DNA from: Pseudopedobacter sp965218985
Lineage (GTDB): Bacteria; Bacteroidota; Bacteroidia; Sphingobacteriales; Sphingobacteriaceae
Direction of reading: 5' to 3'
NCBI GenBank assembly: GCA_965218985.1
Contig: CBDCMP010000007.1
Coordinates: 1,674,001-1,738,000, forward strand
DNA length: 64,000 nucleotides
Shown here: in pieces, positions 1-10,000 of the stretch
How positions within the stretch are numbered: the stretch's first letter is position 1
Layout of the letters: each line of letters opens with the position of its first letter
Program-made: the position numbers and the translations under genes
The notes under the pieces: generated by a model
The model's database searches: none
The model's input: only the letters and a program-made list of their open reading frames with translations
What the model was told of the DNA's origin: nothing

Positions 1-30
1 ACACCTACAATCCTAATGTCCATTGAATAT

Positions 31-1482
31 CTAATTTGAAGGACAGTCAAAGCTCAATGTTAAATCCCAGTAATTATTGGAAACTACAGAGTGTGAAGAT
101 CCCATTCCGCTACTGGTGATTTTAGAAAACTGGACCCACTCCATCCTTCTGGATTCAAAAGATCTCCGTCTTTTGGCAGGTTTATAGCCTGTGGCAAACG
201 GGGTTGCGCTTCCGCAATTTTCATCAACGACTGAACCACCGATCTGTGCTCTGCAACTGGTCGCCCACTTTTTCCACTTACCATTGCTTTTCTTTTTAAA
301 GTTTTTTGTTCTAGCAACAATTCTTGTTCCGAGTAAAAGATGAGCACCGTGAAAGGATCCCACATACTTTACCTGATTTTGATCGTTATTCAAAGTAGCA
401 TAACCGAACTTTCTATCATTTGTCCTACAGCAACCAGAACTACTTTCAAAAGTTGAAGAATGAGATTGCAATGCAATTTTAATTTCGGCATCAGTATTTA
501 AAACAGTTCGTGTAATCTCACTGTCCTCAGGATAATTTTTATCAGGATCAGTAGTAGAGGAGAGCACAGAGTTATTCATCCATGCAATCTCAGCAGTTTC
601 GGCGTCCTGACGCATAGAATAAAATCCAAAGTAGTTCTCGAAATCACGAAGGGGAGCATATTCATCAAAACCCTGATTTTCAGCCAAAGCGTTTACATCA
701 TCATCAGATAATGTCACTCGGGCAGGATCGTCGAAAAAATTTGCGTTGTGCAACTCCATCTCATCCTCCAACTGTGTAATCATATCCTTATAATGGTCCA
801 AATCAGCGAATTCCAGTATGCCGTCATGATAAGCGACCCCAGGATAAGTACCTGAATCTATGTCTCCCAATAAGAGATCATTCGTTTGCGATAATGTCGC
901 ATATACAGATTCATAACCAAAAACATGATAATATCCATAATCCGGAGACGAAATCAGAAAATTTAGTGTAGTAGTATTTGTTACCGTCAATAACATATAG
1001 TCACCTGTACGTTCATTCATAAGATACCACTCTACGCCATAATTATACCCTGGCATTTCGTCCAAATTTGCTTGGCAGTTCCATGTATTATCGCTTGAGT
1101 AGCTTACAGAAAAACTAGACGAACCGGTAGGGACTGTTGAAATACTAATATTTCTATCTCCAGACTTGTTAGATGTCTTTGGTTTTGGCAGGCGATTTAA
1201 TCGCTCTTTTAATTTCGCTACTACTTCAGTCGGTAATGGATTAACCTTCTTGGTTAGAATATCCTTGGACTTAATTTCAATAGTGGCATTCAAAGTTCTT
1301 AGTTTAGGAATTCGATTAAAAGGTTCAATTTTTTCATTAGCCTTATAGCTGATATTGGTTACGATTGCTGATACAGGAGAATCAGGTTTTTTGCATGACT
1401 GGATTATTGCTATAAACACAGCAAAAGCAACTACAAAAAGAAGAATAGGCCTTCTAAATTTTGAAATAGAATTAATTTTCAT
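31..1482 (-). CDS. Unrecognised lipoprotein, 483 aa
   Basis: I do not recognise this protein. Residues 1-29 read as a lipoprotein signal: a basic start, a hydrophobic run and a Cys at the end of IIQSC followed by Lys-Lys, as in exported Bacteroidota lipoproteins. The mature part is polar. It has a Lys/Pro-rich stretch near residues 85-110, a Ser/Thr-rich stretch after that, an acidic middle and a basic Cys-containing C-terminal third (Cys pairs in SSGCCRTND, ATSCRAQ, DENCG, FDCPSN), which would suit a disulfide-stabilised extracellular domain. It ends just inside the left edge of the window, and the NagX-like gene lies 31 bp upstream on the same strand, so co-transcription is possible. No function can be assigned. 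Confidence 0.7.
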   Translation of the reverse strand: MKINSISKFRRPILLFVVAFAVFIAIIQSCKKPDSPVSAIVTNISYKANEKIEPFNRIPKLRTLNATIEIKSKDILTKKVNPLPTEVVAKLKERLNRLPKPKTSNKSGDRNISISTVPTGSSSFSVSYSSDNTWNCQANLDEMPGYNYGVEWYLMNERTGDYMLLTVTNTTTLNFLISSPDYGYYHVFGYESVYATLSQTNDLLLGDIDSGTYPGVAYHDGILEFADLDHYKDMITQLEDEMELHNANFFDDPARVTLSDDDVNALAENQGFDEYAPLRDFENYFGFYSMRQDAETAEIAWMNNSVLSSTTDPDKNYPEDSEITRTVLNTDAEIKIALQSHSSTFESSSGCCRTNDRKFGYATLNNDQNQVKYVGSFHGAHLLLGTRIVARTKNFKKKSNGKWKKWATSCRAQIGGSVVDENCGSATPFATGYKPAKRRRSFESRRMEWVQFSKITSSGMGSSHSVVSNNYWDLTLSFDCPSN

Positions 1483-1513
1483 TTTTACAAGATTAGATTA
1501 ACAATTACCTCCA

Positions 1514-2638
1514 TCACACTTTAATGATGACGTTTTTACGGTACATCAGCCACAAAATAAACAACCAAATCAATACAAAAGTCACAGCCCATGCCAATGA
1601 TGCATTTACCGGAGAGAGGTACGGTGTGTAAATTTGCTCATACAGATATCCTTTTAAACTTATTGGCTCTCCATGTAGCTTTACCATGATCATATTCATG
1701 GAACGGGCAACGATGCCGGAAGCAAAAAAAACAGTGATGGCATTCACTCCATAAATCACAAAAGGTTTCGTGAACCTATTGTAACCTTTCACATCCACCA
1801 ACCAATAACATAAAGCTAATCCCATACTGGCTAATCCTCCGCTATAAAGCACGTAAGAACTGGTCCAAAGAGATTTGTTGATGGGAAAGATCAAATCCCA
1901 AATCAATCCCAGGAGGAAGGCGATGAATCCACAGGTAAATAACCACGATACTTTATTATCCGCTGTTCTCTCCTTTGATTTCAGAATTAATCCCATTAAT
2001 ACGCCGAATATTCCCGTCGCAACCGCCGGTAACGTACTCAGTAAGCCTTCCGGATCCCAAGTTCGGCTTGATTTCCAAAGGTGTGCTTCGGTGAAAATCA
2101 GTCGGTCTAACCAGGCCCCCAAATTTGTTTCCTTTTCTAAATTTGGGAAAGTGATACCGGGAACAGGAACAAAAGTCATGAGCAGCCAGTAAACCATTAA
2201 TATTAAAATAAAAATCCGGAATAAGGTTTTTCCATTCGTTTTGATGAATAATATTGCGGTGATGAAATACACCACTGAAATTCTTGTTAAAACACCTGGA
2301 ATGCGAACCGTTGTAAACTCAAAAAAAGGAAAAAGCGACATGAACAAGCCTAAACCAAACAAAATCAGTGAGCGCTTAACGATAGGAAGCATCACAGAAC
2401 GGTTAGAAAGCATTGTTCTTTTTGCGCTCAAAGCATAAACTATAGAAACTCCCACAATGAATAGAAAAAAAGGAAACACGAGATCAGTTGGCGTACATCC
2501 ATTCCATTCAGAATGCTCGAGAGGCGGATAAATATGGCCCCAATCACCAGGGTTATTTACCAGGATCATTGCCGCTACTGTGATGCCTCTGAAGACATCA
2601 AGGGAAAGAAGTCTTTTTTTAATTGGTGAGTCACTCAT
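1514..2638 (-). CDS. NagX-like membrane acyltransferase (DUF5009/HGSNAT family)
   Basis: A polytopic inner-membrane protein of about 374 aa with the family's opening signature RLLSLDVFRGITVAAMILVN, followed by WGHIYPPLEHSEW and about ten hydrophobic segments. The family includes heparan-alpha-glucosaminide N-acetyltransferase. Bacterial relatives called NagX are linked to N-acetylglucosamine use, probably in transport or acetylation; that role is known only by association. A longer reading from 2698 would begin inside the terminator hairpin of the upstream nagB gene, so I place the start at the ATG at 2638, preceded by a purine-rich GGAAGA. Its neighbours nagB and anmK support a role with amino sugars. 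Confidence 0.82.
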   Translation of the reverse strand: MSDSPIKKRLLSLDVFRGITVAAMILVNNPGDWGHIYPPLEHSEWNGCTPTDLVFPFFLFIVGVSIVYALSAKRTMLSNRSVMLPIVKRSLILFGLGLFMSLFPFFEFTTVRIPGVLTRISVVYFITAILFIKTNGKTLFRIFILILMVYWLLMTFVPVPGITFPNLEKETNLGAWLDRLIFTEAHLWKSSRTWDPEGLLSTLPAVATGIFGVLMGLILKSKERTADNKVSWLFTCGFIAFLLGLIWDLIFPINKSLWTSSYVLYSGGLASMGLALCYWLVDVKGYNRFTKPFVIYGVNAITVFFASGIVARSMNMIMVKLHGEPISLKGYLYEQIYTPYLSPVNASLAWAVTFVLIWLFILWLMYRKNVIIKV

Positions 2639-2689
2639 TCTTCCATCCTTAAATTTGCTGCAGTTTATAAAATTAAGCTTTAGTTCCTG

Positions 2690-2717
2690 CAAAAACAACG
2701 GTGCATATCACCGTTGT
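2690..2717 (-). terminator. Rho-independent terminator after nagB
   Basis: On the minus strand a perfect 9-bp stem (ACAACGGTG with CACCGTTGT, loop of 5) lies 22 bp past the nagB stop and is followed by a run of five T. It separates nagB from the NagX-like gene, which would need its own promoter or read-through. Confidence 0.8.
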
Positions 2718-2738
2718 ATCTGTAAAAAGCTGTTGGTT

Positions 2739-4664
2739 TCATTGAAACTTCCATTTTACAAAAGCTTCCATTGCTTCATAATTAGCTAAGCCAAGTGAAT
2801 CATATTGTTTGGCAGTATCCCTGTTTCTTTCCTCAGCTCTTACCCAAAATTCTCTCGCGTCATCTCCCGGGAAAACTGGACGATCCTTTTGTGACTGATG
2901 CTTAAATATGGCATTTCTTTTCCGTTCCAGCTCCTGCGGTGACAACGGAACCGTCATTTCAATTTCATGGATCTCCCATTCGTGCCATGCCCCTCTGTAA
3001 AGCCAAACCCAACAGTCATTTGCCCAGTCCTCTGTCTTTCTTAAATTCGTCATTGCCCTTTCTATGGCCTCAAAGCAAACTTTATGAGTGCCATGCGGAT
3101 CCGCAAAATCACCAGCTGCAAATATTTGATGAGGTTTTATTCTTTGCAGCAATTGCATCGTCACTTCCACATCTTGTTCAGAGATCTCATTTTTTCTGCT
3201 GGAGAACCTCTTTTCATAAAAAGGCATATCCATAAAATGGATATGATCATCCTTCAATCCACAATAACGGGCACCAGCAGTCGCTTCTCCCTTTCTGATT
3301 AATCCTTTGATCAATTTGAGCTCCTTCGGATCGTTTTGATTAGGTGATTTCTGTTTGATGAATTCTTTAAGGTGATGATAGACCGTATTTAATTTATCCT
3401 TTTCTTCGGAAACAGCATCTGAAAAATCCAGTGCAAATTCCACATAACGCAGCGCATCATCGTCCCACACGGCATTGTTTCCTGATGTTTGATAAGCAAC
3501 ATGTACATCATGTCCCTGGTCAACCAAGCGAATGAAAGTTCCACCCATAGAAATGACATCGTCATCAGGATGTGGCGAGAAAATCAATGACCTTTTAACC
3601 GCAGGCTCAGCCCGTTCTGGTCTTTGACTGTCATCCGCATGGGGTTTACCCCCAGGCCAACCCGTGATGGTGTGCTGTAAAAGGTTGAAAACATGGATAT
3701 TAATATGATAAACCGGCCCCTTTTCTGTGGCGAGCTGAGCCATTCCATGAATGTTATAATGTTCTTCAGTTAATTTTAGAATTGGATTGTTAACCGTGTT
3801 AGATAACCAAACCACAGCCTTTTTAATCAGCATGTCATCCCAAACGCAATCTTTTACCAGCCATGGCGTATCAAAACGGGTAAGGGAGGTGACCGCATCC
3901 TGATCTAATACAAACTCCACATGTTCAGACAGCTGTAAATAAGTGGCCGGAACGTCACTGGAGAGCTCCCCTTCCACTGCTTTTTTGATGATGGGTGCTT
4001 TTTTGCTCCCCCAGGCCATTAATATGATCTCTTTGGCTTTGAATATAGTACCTACCCCCATGGTGATGGCTTTAGTGGGGACATTTGCCTTTCCTCCAAA
4101 ATCCTTTGCCGCATCTTTTCTGGTAAGGTCGTCTAAAGTCACCAATCGTGTGCCAGAGTTAGGCGCAGAACCGGGCTCATTGAATCCAATATGCCCTGTT
4201 CTTCCAATACCCAGTAACTGCAGATCCAAGCCACCGAAGGAAGTGATCCGCCTCTCGTAATCAATACAAAACTGTTGTATTTCATCTGGTGCCAAAGTCC
4301 CGTCAGGAATGTGGATGTTTGCTCTGTTAATATCTATATGATCAAATAATTGCTCATTCATGAATCTGACGTAGCTTTGTTCAGCATCTGGTTGCATGGG
4401 ATAATATTCGTCAAGATTAAATGTGATCACCTTTTCAAAACTCAACCCTTCCTGTCGGTGCAACCTGATCAATTCGGCATACACGCCTATGGGGGTAGCC
4501 CCTGTTGCCAAACCAAGCACCGTCCGCTCTCCTTGTTGACTTTTGGTCTTTATTAATTCCGCAATCCGTAATGCCACTTTTTTACAAGCTTCCTGCTCAT
4601 TTTTATAAACCGTGACCGGCAATTTTTCAAAACGCGTGGATTCTAAGAGATTAAGTCGGGCCAT
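2739..4664 (-). CDS. nagB: Glucosamine-6-phosphate deaminase fused to PIG-L deacetylase domain
   Basis: A 641-aa two-domain protein. Residues 1-270 are NagB-like, for converting glucosamine-6-phosphate to fructose-6-phosphate and ammonia: phosphate loop GLATGATPIGVY (51-62), NLDEYY (83-88) with the catalytic Asp85, and GIGRTGHIGFNEP (152-164) with His158 and Glu163. The residue before Gly-His is Thr156, where E. coli NagB has the ring-opening Asp141. Residues 358-641 are a PIG-L/LmbE-type zinc deacetylase domain: HPDDD at 365-369 and a later GDFADPHGTH. Plain NagB enzymes are about 260 aa; this fusion is a known Bacteroidota form annotated NagB or NagB-like. The PIG-L part may deacetylate an amino-sugar substrate for the first domain, which is inference. 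It is divergent from anmK. Confidence 0.9.
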   Translation of the reverse strand: MARLNLLESTRFEKLPVTVYKNEQEACKKVALRIAELIKTKSQQGERTVLGLATGATPIGVYAELIRLHRQEGLSFEKVITFNLDEYYPMQPDAEQSYVRFMNEQLFDHIDINRANIHIPDGTLAPDEIQQFCIDYERRITSFGGLDLQLLGIGRTGHIGFNEPGSAPNSGTRLVTLDDLTRKDAAKDFGGKANVPTKAITMGVGTIFKAKEIILMAWGSKKAPIIKKAVEGELSSDVPATYLQLSEHVEFVLDQDAVTSLTRFDTPWLVKDCVWDDMLIKKAVVWLSNTVNNPILKLTEEHYNIHGMAQLATEKGPVYHINIHVFNLLQHTITGWPGGKPHADDSQRPERAEPAVKRSLIFSPHPDDDVISMGGTFIRLVDQGHDVHVAYQTSGNNAVWDDDALRYVEFALDFSDAVSEEKDKLNTVYHHLKEFIKQKSPNQNDPKELKLIKGLIRKGEATAGARYCGLKDDHIHFMDMPFYEKRFSSRKNEISEQDVEVTMQLLQRIKPHQIFAAGDFADPHGTHKVCFEAIERAMTNLRKTEDWANDCWVWLYRGAWHEWEIHEIEMTVPLSPQELERKRNAIFKHQSQKDRPVFPGDDAREFWVRAEERNRDTAKQYDSLGLANYEAMEAFVKWKFQ

Positions 4665-4683
4665 AAAAGTAAATTCTTGAATT

Positions 4684-4691
4684 CAAATATA
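4684..4691 (-). promoter_or_regulatory. Candidate -7 box for nagB
   Basis: Read on the minus strand this is TATATTTG, a full match to the Bacteroidota -7 consensus TAnnTTTG, 19 bp before the nagB start codon. I see no good TTTG -33 partner at the usual spacing, so this is tentative. Confidence 0.35.
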
Positions 4692-4802
4692 ATATACAAT
4701 TATTTAATTTGCGGTTTCTTAATGATTAAAAAATGGATTTGCAATTTCATGCGTTTTTTAGCTTCATCATTTAACACTAATTTAGTTTTTTAAAGATATA
4801 GA

Positions 4803-5984
4803 ATGAATAAAGATATAGAGCAGCTATTCCTTATCAGCCAAAAAGAGAAAAGAAATATCATCGGACTGATGTCTGGGACTTCATTGGACGGTTTGGATAT
4901 AGCTTTATGCACCCTATCGGGCAGGGGTTCATTTACAAGCGTTGAAGTTGTGGCATTTGAGACTTTTTCTTATGAGGCATCATTCCAAAAAAAATTAAGA
5001 GCAATCTGTTTCGTAAAACAAGTTGATTTAGAGCAGGTGTGCTTATTGAACACTTACCTGGGCAAACTTTATTCTTCCATGGTCAATGATTTCCTCTTCA
5101 GCCATCATCTTTCCAGCCATGAAATTGATTTGATTGCCAGTCATGGACAAACACTTTATCACTCTCCAGCCAGGCTAAGAGAGGATGATTATGGCAATTC
5201 CACCCTGCAAATAGGAGACGCTGACCAGATCGCCACACTCACCGGGATCATCACTGTGAGTGATTTCAGGCAAAAACACATCGCACAAGGCAAAGAAGGG
5301 GCTCCCTTGGCTTTATTTGGTGACTATCTCCTGTTTAAGAGCGAAGTGGAGCATCGCATCTTATTAAATATAGGGGGCATTGCCAATTTCACAATAGTGA
5401 GGGCAAAAGCCAGCTTCAAGGAAGTGATAAGTACGGATACAGGGCCGGGAAACACCTTAATGGACCAATATGTGCAGAAATATTTCAAGGGAGAATTTTA
5501 TGATAAAGATGCACAAATCGCCGTACAGGGAGTCGTGGATAAGAATTTATTGGAAGCCTTGCTTAAACACTCTTTTTTTGACGAGGCCTTTCCAAAAACA
5601 ACCGGACCGGAAGTCTTTAATTTACAATACCTTGAAAACGCTCAGAAATCCAGTTCAACGGAACATCTGAATAGATTTGATGTGGTGGCCACCCTGAACA
5701 AATTCAGTGCATCCTCCATAGCAAATGCGATTAAATACTTTTTTAACAAAGACGAATCTCCTGTTATCTATGTGAGTGGTGGTGGGGGCGATAACCCTTC
5801 ACTCGTTCTTAATTTACAGGCGCTCACCTCCTTTCAGATTAAAAATATACGAGATTTGGGTATGCATCCTGGTGCTAAAGAAGCAGTTTTATTTGCTTTA
5901 TTGGCGAATGAAACTGTAGCCGGCGATTATTCCTTGTTAGATCCTAACCTGAAAAGCCTTGGGAAAATAAGTTTGCCCCATTAG
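4803..5984 (+). CDS. anmK: Anhydro-N-acetylmuramic acid kinase
   Basis: A 393-aa kinase that hydrates and phosphorylates 1,6-anhydro-MurNAc to MurNAc-6-phosphate in peptidoglycan recycling, in the cytoplasm. Family markers are the N-terminal phosphate loop IGLMSGTSLDGLDIALC, the SHGQTLYHSP stretch, GDADQIA, NIGGIANFT, STDTGPGNTLMDQY and the C-terminal GGGGDNP. It is slightly longer than E. coli AnmK (about 370 aa). It is divergent from nagB across 138 bp and meets the DeoR gene tail to tail, the two stop codons sharing bases in TTAG. The MurQ etherase that normally follows is not in this window. Confidence 0.95.
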   Translation: MNKDIEQLFLISQKEKRNIIGLMSGTSLDGLDIALCTLSGRGSFTSVEVVAFETFSYEASFQKKLRAICFVKQVDLEQVCLLNTYLGKLYSSMVNDFLFSHHLSSHEIDLIASHGQTLYHSPARLREDDYGNSTLQIGDADQIATLTGIITVSDFRQKHIAQGKEGAPLALFGDYLLFKSEVEHRILLNIGGIANFTIVRAKASFKEVISTDTGPGNTLMDQYVQKYFKGEFYDKDAQIAVQGVVDKNLLEALLKHSFFDEAFPKTTGPEVFNLQYLENAQKSSSTEHLNRFDVVATLNKFSASSIANAIKYFFNKDESPVIYVSGGGGDNPSLVLNLQALTSFQIKNIRDLGMHPGAKEAVLFALLANETVAGDYSLLDPNLKSLGKISLPH

Positions 5985-6727
5985 AATATTTGAATGTTGT
6001 AATCTTTGAATGAACTTAAACTTGGATGATCCAGATCTAATTCCGTGATGAAATGAGTCACCTCGTTCCATCGACAAACTCTCAACCTCTGAATGGAATT
6101 AAGCTTTTCAGCAATGCTGAGGATCACTATTTTAATAGAGGACTTGATCATTGCCTTCTTGATCTGCACCACCTCCCAATCAGAATCCGTTATTCCTTCC
6201 GATGCGTCGATGCCATTCGCTCCCAAAAAACATAAATCCACTTTTATATTGGAAAGATCATTGATCACACTGGCACCTACATTGATCTGTGCATTCTTTG
6301 ACAACTGGCCTCCAATCATGATGACGGTAAGTTTGGTATGTTCGGCAAGTTCCAACGCCACTAAAGGGCTGATGGTAAAGAAAGTGGCTTCCAGATCGGA
6401 AGGAATTAATTTTGCCAGTTCAATCATGGTGGTTCCTCCTCCTGTTAACACCACCATCCCATCTTTGATGAGCTTAATCGCTTTAAGAGCTATCTTTTTT
6501 TTCTCATCAAGTGCATAGACTTCATTATGATGAAAAGGAAAATGAAAAGACTTAGATAAAGCTCCGCCGTGAACCTTCAATAATTTGCCGGTTTGGTCTA
6601 ATTCATTCAGATCCCTTCTTACCGTATCTTCGGAAACATCTAAACTAACGCTTAAATCTGAAGATAAAACTTTATTATGAAGATTAATTTGCTTCATAAT
6701 CAACGAATGTCTTTCCTTTTTTAACAT
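5981..6727 (-). CDS. DeoR/GlpR-family transcriptional regulator
   Basis: A 248-aa repressor-type regulator. Residues 1-57 are the DeoR winged helix-turn-helix (ERHSLIMKQI, then VSEDTVRRDLNELDQTGKL). The rest is the sugar-phosphate-binding DeoRC fold, with DGMVVLTGGGTTMIELA and the FLGANGIDASEGITDSDWE stretch. Members usually respond to phosphorylated sugars. Its overlap with the end of anmK and closeness to nagB suggest control of amino-sugar genes; the divergent susC is another possible target. Both targets are inference. Confidence 0.92.
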   Translation of the reverse strand: MLKKERHSLIMKQINLHNKVLSSDLSVSLDVSEDTVRRDLNELDQTGKLLKVHGGALSKSFHFPFHHNEVYALDEKKKIALKAIKLIKDGMVVLTGGGTTMIELAKLIPSDLEATFFTISPLVALELAEHTKLTVIMIGGQLSKNAQINVGASVINDLSNIKVDLCFLGANGIDASEGITDSDWEVVQIKKAMIKSSIKIVILSIAEKLNSIQRLRVCRWNEVTHFITELDLDHPSLSSFKDYNIQIF

Positions 6728-7050
6728 GGATTTAAAGGTCTCTATGAGTTGGGTAAAAATATTAAATTAAAAATTATTTCCAAAGGTTACAATAGCTGCA
6801 AATTCATGCAATAATTCTCACCTGAAATTTATTTCTGCCTATTATTTAAAATAATTATGAAAACACGCTTAAAATCCATTCGAAGGTACATTTTAATTCT
6901 CTATGTTATTTTATATGGATTTAAAATTTTTTTGTTTGTATTTTTTTAAAAAATAATTTGCGTTTTTATGCAATTTATTCAATCTTTATACAATATATTT
7001 ATATATTATCGGCATTTTCAAAGAAAATAATCAAAACTACTAAACAACAC
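6728..7050. other. Divergent intergenic region, DeoR gene / susC
   Basis: A very AT-rich stretch of 323 bp with no convincing gene. An open frame does extend upstream of susC from a TTG at 6958, but it encodes an unlikely leader, so I treat it as untranslated. TTTG occurs at 6931-6938 (twice), with ATAATTTG at 6953-6960. The first TTTG is 18 bp from that box, so it may be the susC promoter with one mismatch in the -7 element. A 7-bp AT palindrome lies at 6841-6855. Confidence 0.4.
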
Positions 7051-10000
7051 ATGATGAAAAAAAACTTACTCCTGTTACTTTTCAGTTTGTTCATGATCAT
7101 TGGGCAGGTTTTAGCCCAAGAGAAAGTGATCTCTGGAACGGTGACATCCGCAGATGACGGTCAACCCCTGCCAGGTGTGACCGTAAAAGTTAAAGGCTCC
7201 TCAGTTGGAACTCAAACCGACGTAAACGGTAAATACATCGTCAAAGCAAAAAATGCAGATGTAATTATCTTCTCCTTTTTAGGAACAATCAGCCAACAAA
7301 TAACCGTTGGAGAAAGAAATGTAATTAATGTTGTTTTAAAGCAAGATAATAAAGCTTTAAATGAGGTGGTGGTTACTGCTTACGGAATAACCAGAGAGAA
7401 GAAAGCATTAGGTTATTCCGCACAAACGATTGATGGTGATGCCGTTGCTTCAACCCAACGTGAAAACTTCCTAAATGCGTTACAAGGTCGGGTGGCAGGC
7501 GCTACTATTACACCAACTAATGGCGTTCCCGGCGCATCTTCGCAAATTATAATTAGAGGAGCAGTATCTTTAGATGGAGATAACCAACCTCTATTTGTTA
7601 TAGATGGTTTGCCTATTTCCAATCGTACTTTTTCAGAATATAATTTAGTTGGCCAGGGAACCTACAACCGCACCAACGATTATGGCAACAGAGCAATGGA
7701 TATCAATCCTGATGAAATTGCTTCTATCACCATATTAAAAGGTCCGGAGGCTTCAGCCCTTTACGGTACTGAAGGCGCATCCGGTGCGGTGGTGATTACC
7801 ACTAAAAAAGCCAAAGCAGGTACGGCAAAAGTGACTTACAGCAATGATTTTAGAGTAGAAAATGCTTATCGCTTTCCACCAGTACAAACGGTTTACGGAC
7901 CTGGTGCCGGTGGTTTTTTTGATGAAGAGCATCAAACAAGGACTTTCTTCGGTGCCAAATACCCAACTACCGATACATTGTATGATAATATTGGTAATTT
8001 CTATCAGGCTGGCTTTACACAGAGACATAATGCAACGGTAGAAGGAGGTTCTGAAAAATTATCTCTCCGCTCTACGTTAAGCTATACTGACCAAACAGGT
8101 ATTATTCCGGGAACTGGATATAATAATATTAACCTAAAAATATCTGGTACTTCTCAGATCAGTAAAAAACTGAGCATGAATGGTTCCTTGAATTTAATTA
8201 ACTCCAAAACAGACAAGACCTATAAAGGATCAGGAGGTCCAATGTTGAGTTCTTTAACCTGGCCTCTTAATGATGATATGCGTAACTATCTTACTGAGGG
8301 TGGAGACCGAAGAACTATTACAGGCAGTTATAGTGATGAGCTGGATAACCCTTATTGGGCATTAAAATATAACCCAAATAATGACAAAAACAGGAGAGTT
8401 TTAGCGAATGTTAGCATCGATTATAAACCCTTGGATTGGCTAAGTGTAACTGCCAGAGGTGGTGCAGATGTGAATGCTGGTCAGGGCCTTTCTGCTTATA
8501 ATCCACAGGCTTACAACGCAAATGTTTCTGGTTCATCTTACGCTGGCGGAGGTATAAATACTTATAATTCTAATGAGGTTTTATATTCAGGCACATTTAT
8601 CGCCACATTACAGAAAGATTTCGGAAAATTTAAGCCTATCCTTCGTTTAGGAAGTGACATCAAAGATGACTCTTATCAGGTTAACTCTCAGTTTGGATCA
8701 AGGTTCTATCAACAAGATTTTTACAGTCTAAACAATACTGACCCCACTTCACAAAAAGTAGCTTATACCAATGAATTAAAACGAAAAGTAGGCTTTTTTG
8801 TTAGTGCAGAATTAGGTTATGATGATTTCTTATATCTGACTTTAACAGGTAGACAAGATTTATCTTCTACTTTACCTATTAAAAACTACAGCTTCTTTTA
8901 TCCAGCAACCTCATTAAGTTTTGTGTTTTCAGAATTAGCTCCCTTTAAAGATTTAAATTGGTTGTCTTTTGGTAAATTAAGAGCATCCTGGGGACAATCT
9001 GGTAAGGATGCCAGAGTGGCGTACATCACCAAAACAAAATTAGTGGCACAAGGCACCACAGGGGGTGGTTTTGCAGTTGATGTAACAGCTGGCAATCCGG
9101 ATTTGCAGGCAGAATTTACTACTTCAGAAGAAGCAGGTTTAGAACTTAGCCTATTTAAAAGCAGGTTATCTTTCGATTTCTCTTATTATCAAACCTTATC
9201 TGACAAACAAATTACTGCCCCACGTCTGAGCTATGGAACGGGAGCGATTTTGGGTTATATTAATAGTGGTAAAATCCGTTACAGAGGTTTCGAGCTTTTA
9301 ATAAAAGGAACACCTATACAGAAGAAAAATTTCGCATGGGATATTAGTACTAATATAGCCCGCACACATGGTAACATATTATCTCTTCCTGCAAATCAGA
9401 ATGTGTTTTACCTTTCAGATACCTGGTTATTTGATAATGTTAGAGCACAATATACTGTTGGATCTTCTATTTCTGCTTTTGCAGGTATTCAATATTTAAA
9501 AAATGACAAAGGGGAGTTATTGATTAATCCTGTGAATGGAATGCCTATCAAAGATGCCAATTTCACACCAATTGGTGATAGAGCACCGGATTTCACAATG
9601 GGTTTAACCAACAGCTTTACTTATAAAAACTTTAACTTATCGTTCTTATTTGATATCAGAAAAGGTGGTGATATTTATAATGCCACTGAACTCTATTTGT
9701 ATGCAAGAGGTCAGTCTCGGTTAAGTTTAGACCGGGAAACACCACGCGTCATTGAAGGCGTAATTAGAGATGGCTTGGAGAACACCGATCATCCAACAAA
9801 AAATAATGTAATAGTTACCCCATACATTACCACTTCATACTATTCTACCTATTACAATACTTTGGATTTCCTCGAAAAAAATATTAACTGGATAAGAATG
9901 AAGGATATTACTTTAGCTTATAACTTACCAAATAAGACTTTTGCAAATAGCAAAGTGTTTAAAAGTGCCAGTATCTTCGTTACGGGAACAGATTTATTGT

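Noticed and set aside
84..365. Second minus-strand frame inside the first lipoprotein gene
   Set aside because: It overlaps the lipoprotein gene fully, has no signal or domain, and fits an off-frame reading.
6958..7050. Extended susC start from TTG
   Set aside because: The ATG at 7051 gives a proper signal peptide; the added 31 residues would place a hydrophobic leader before the signal.
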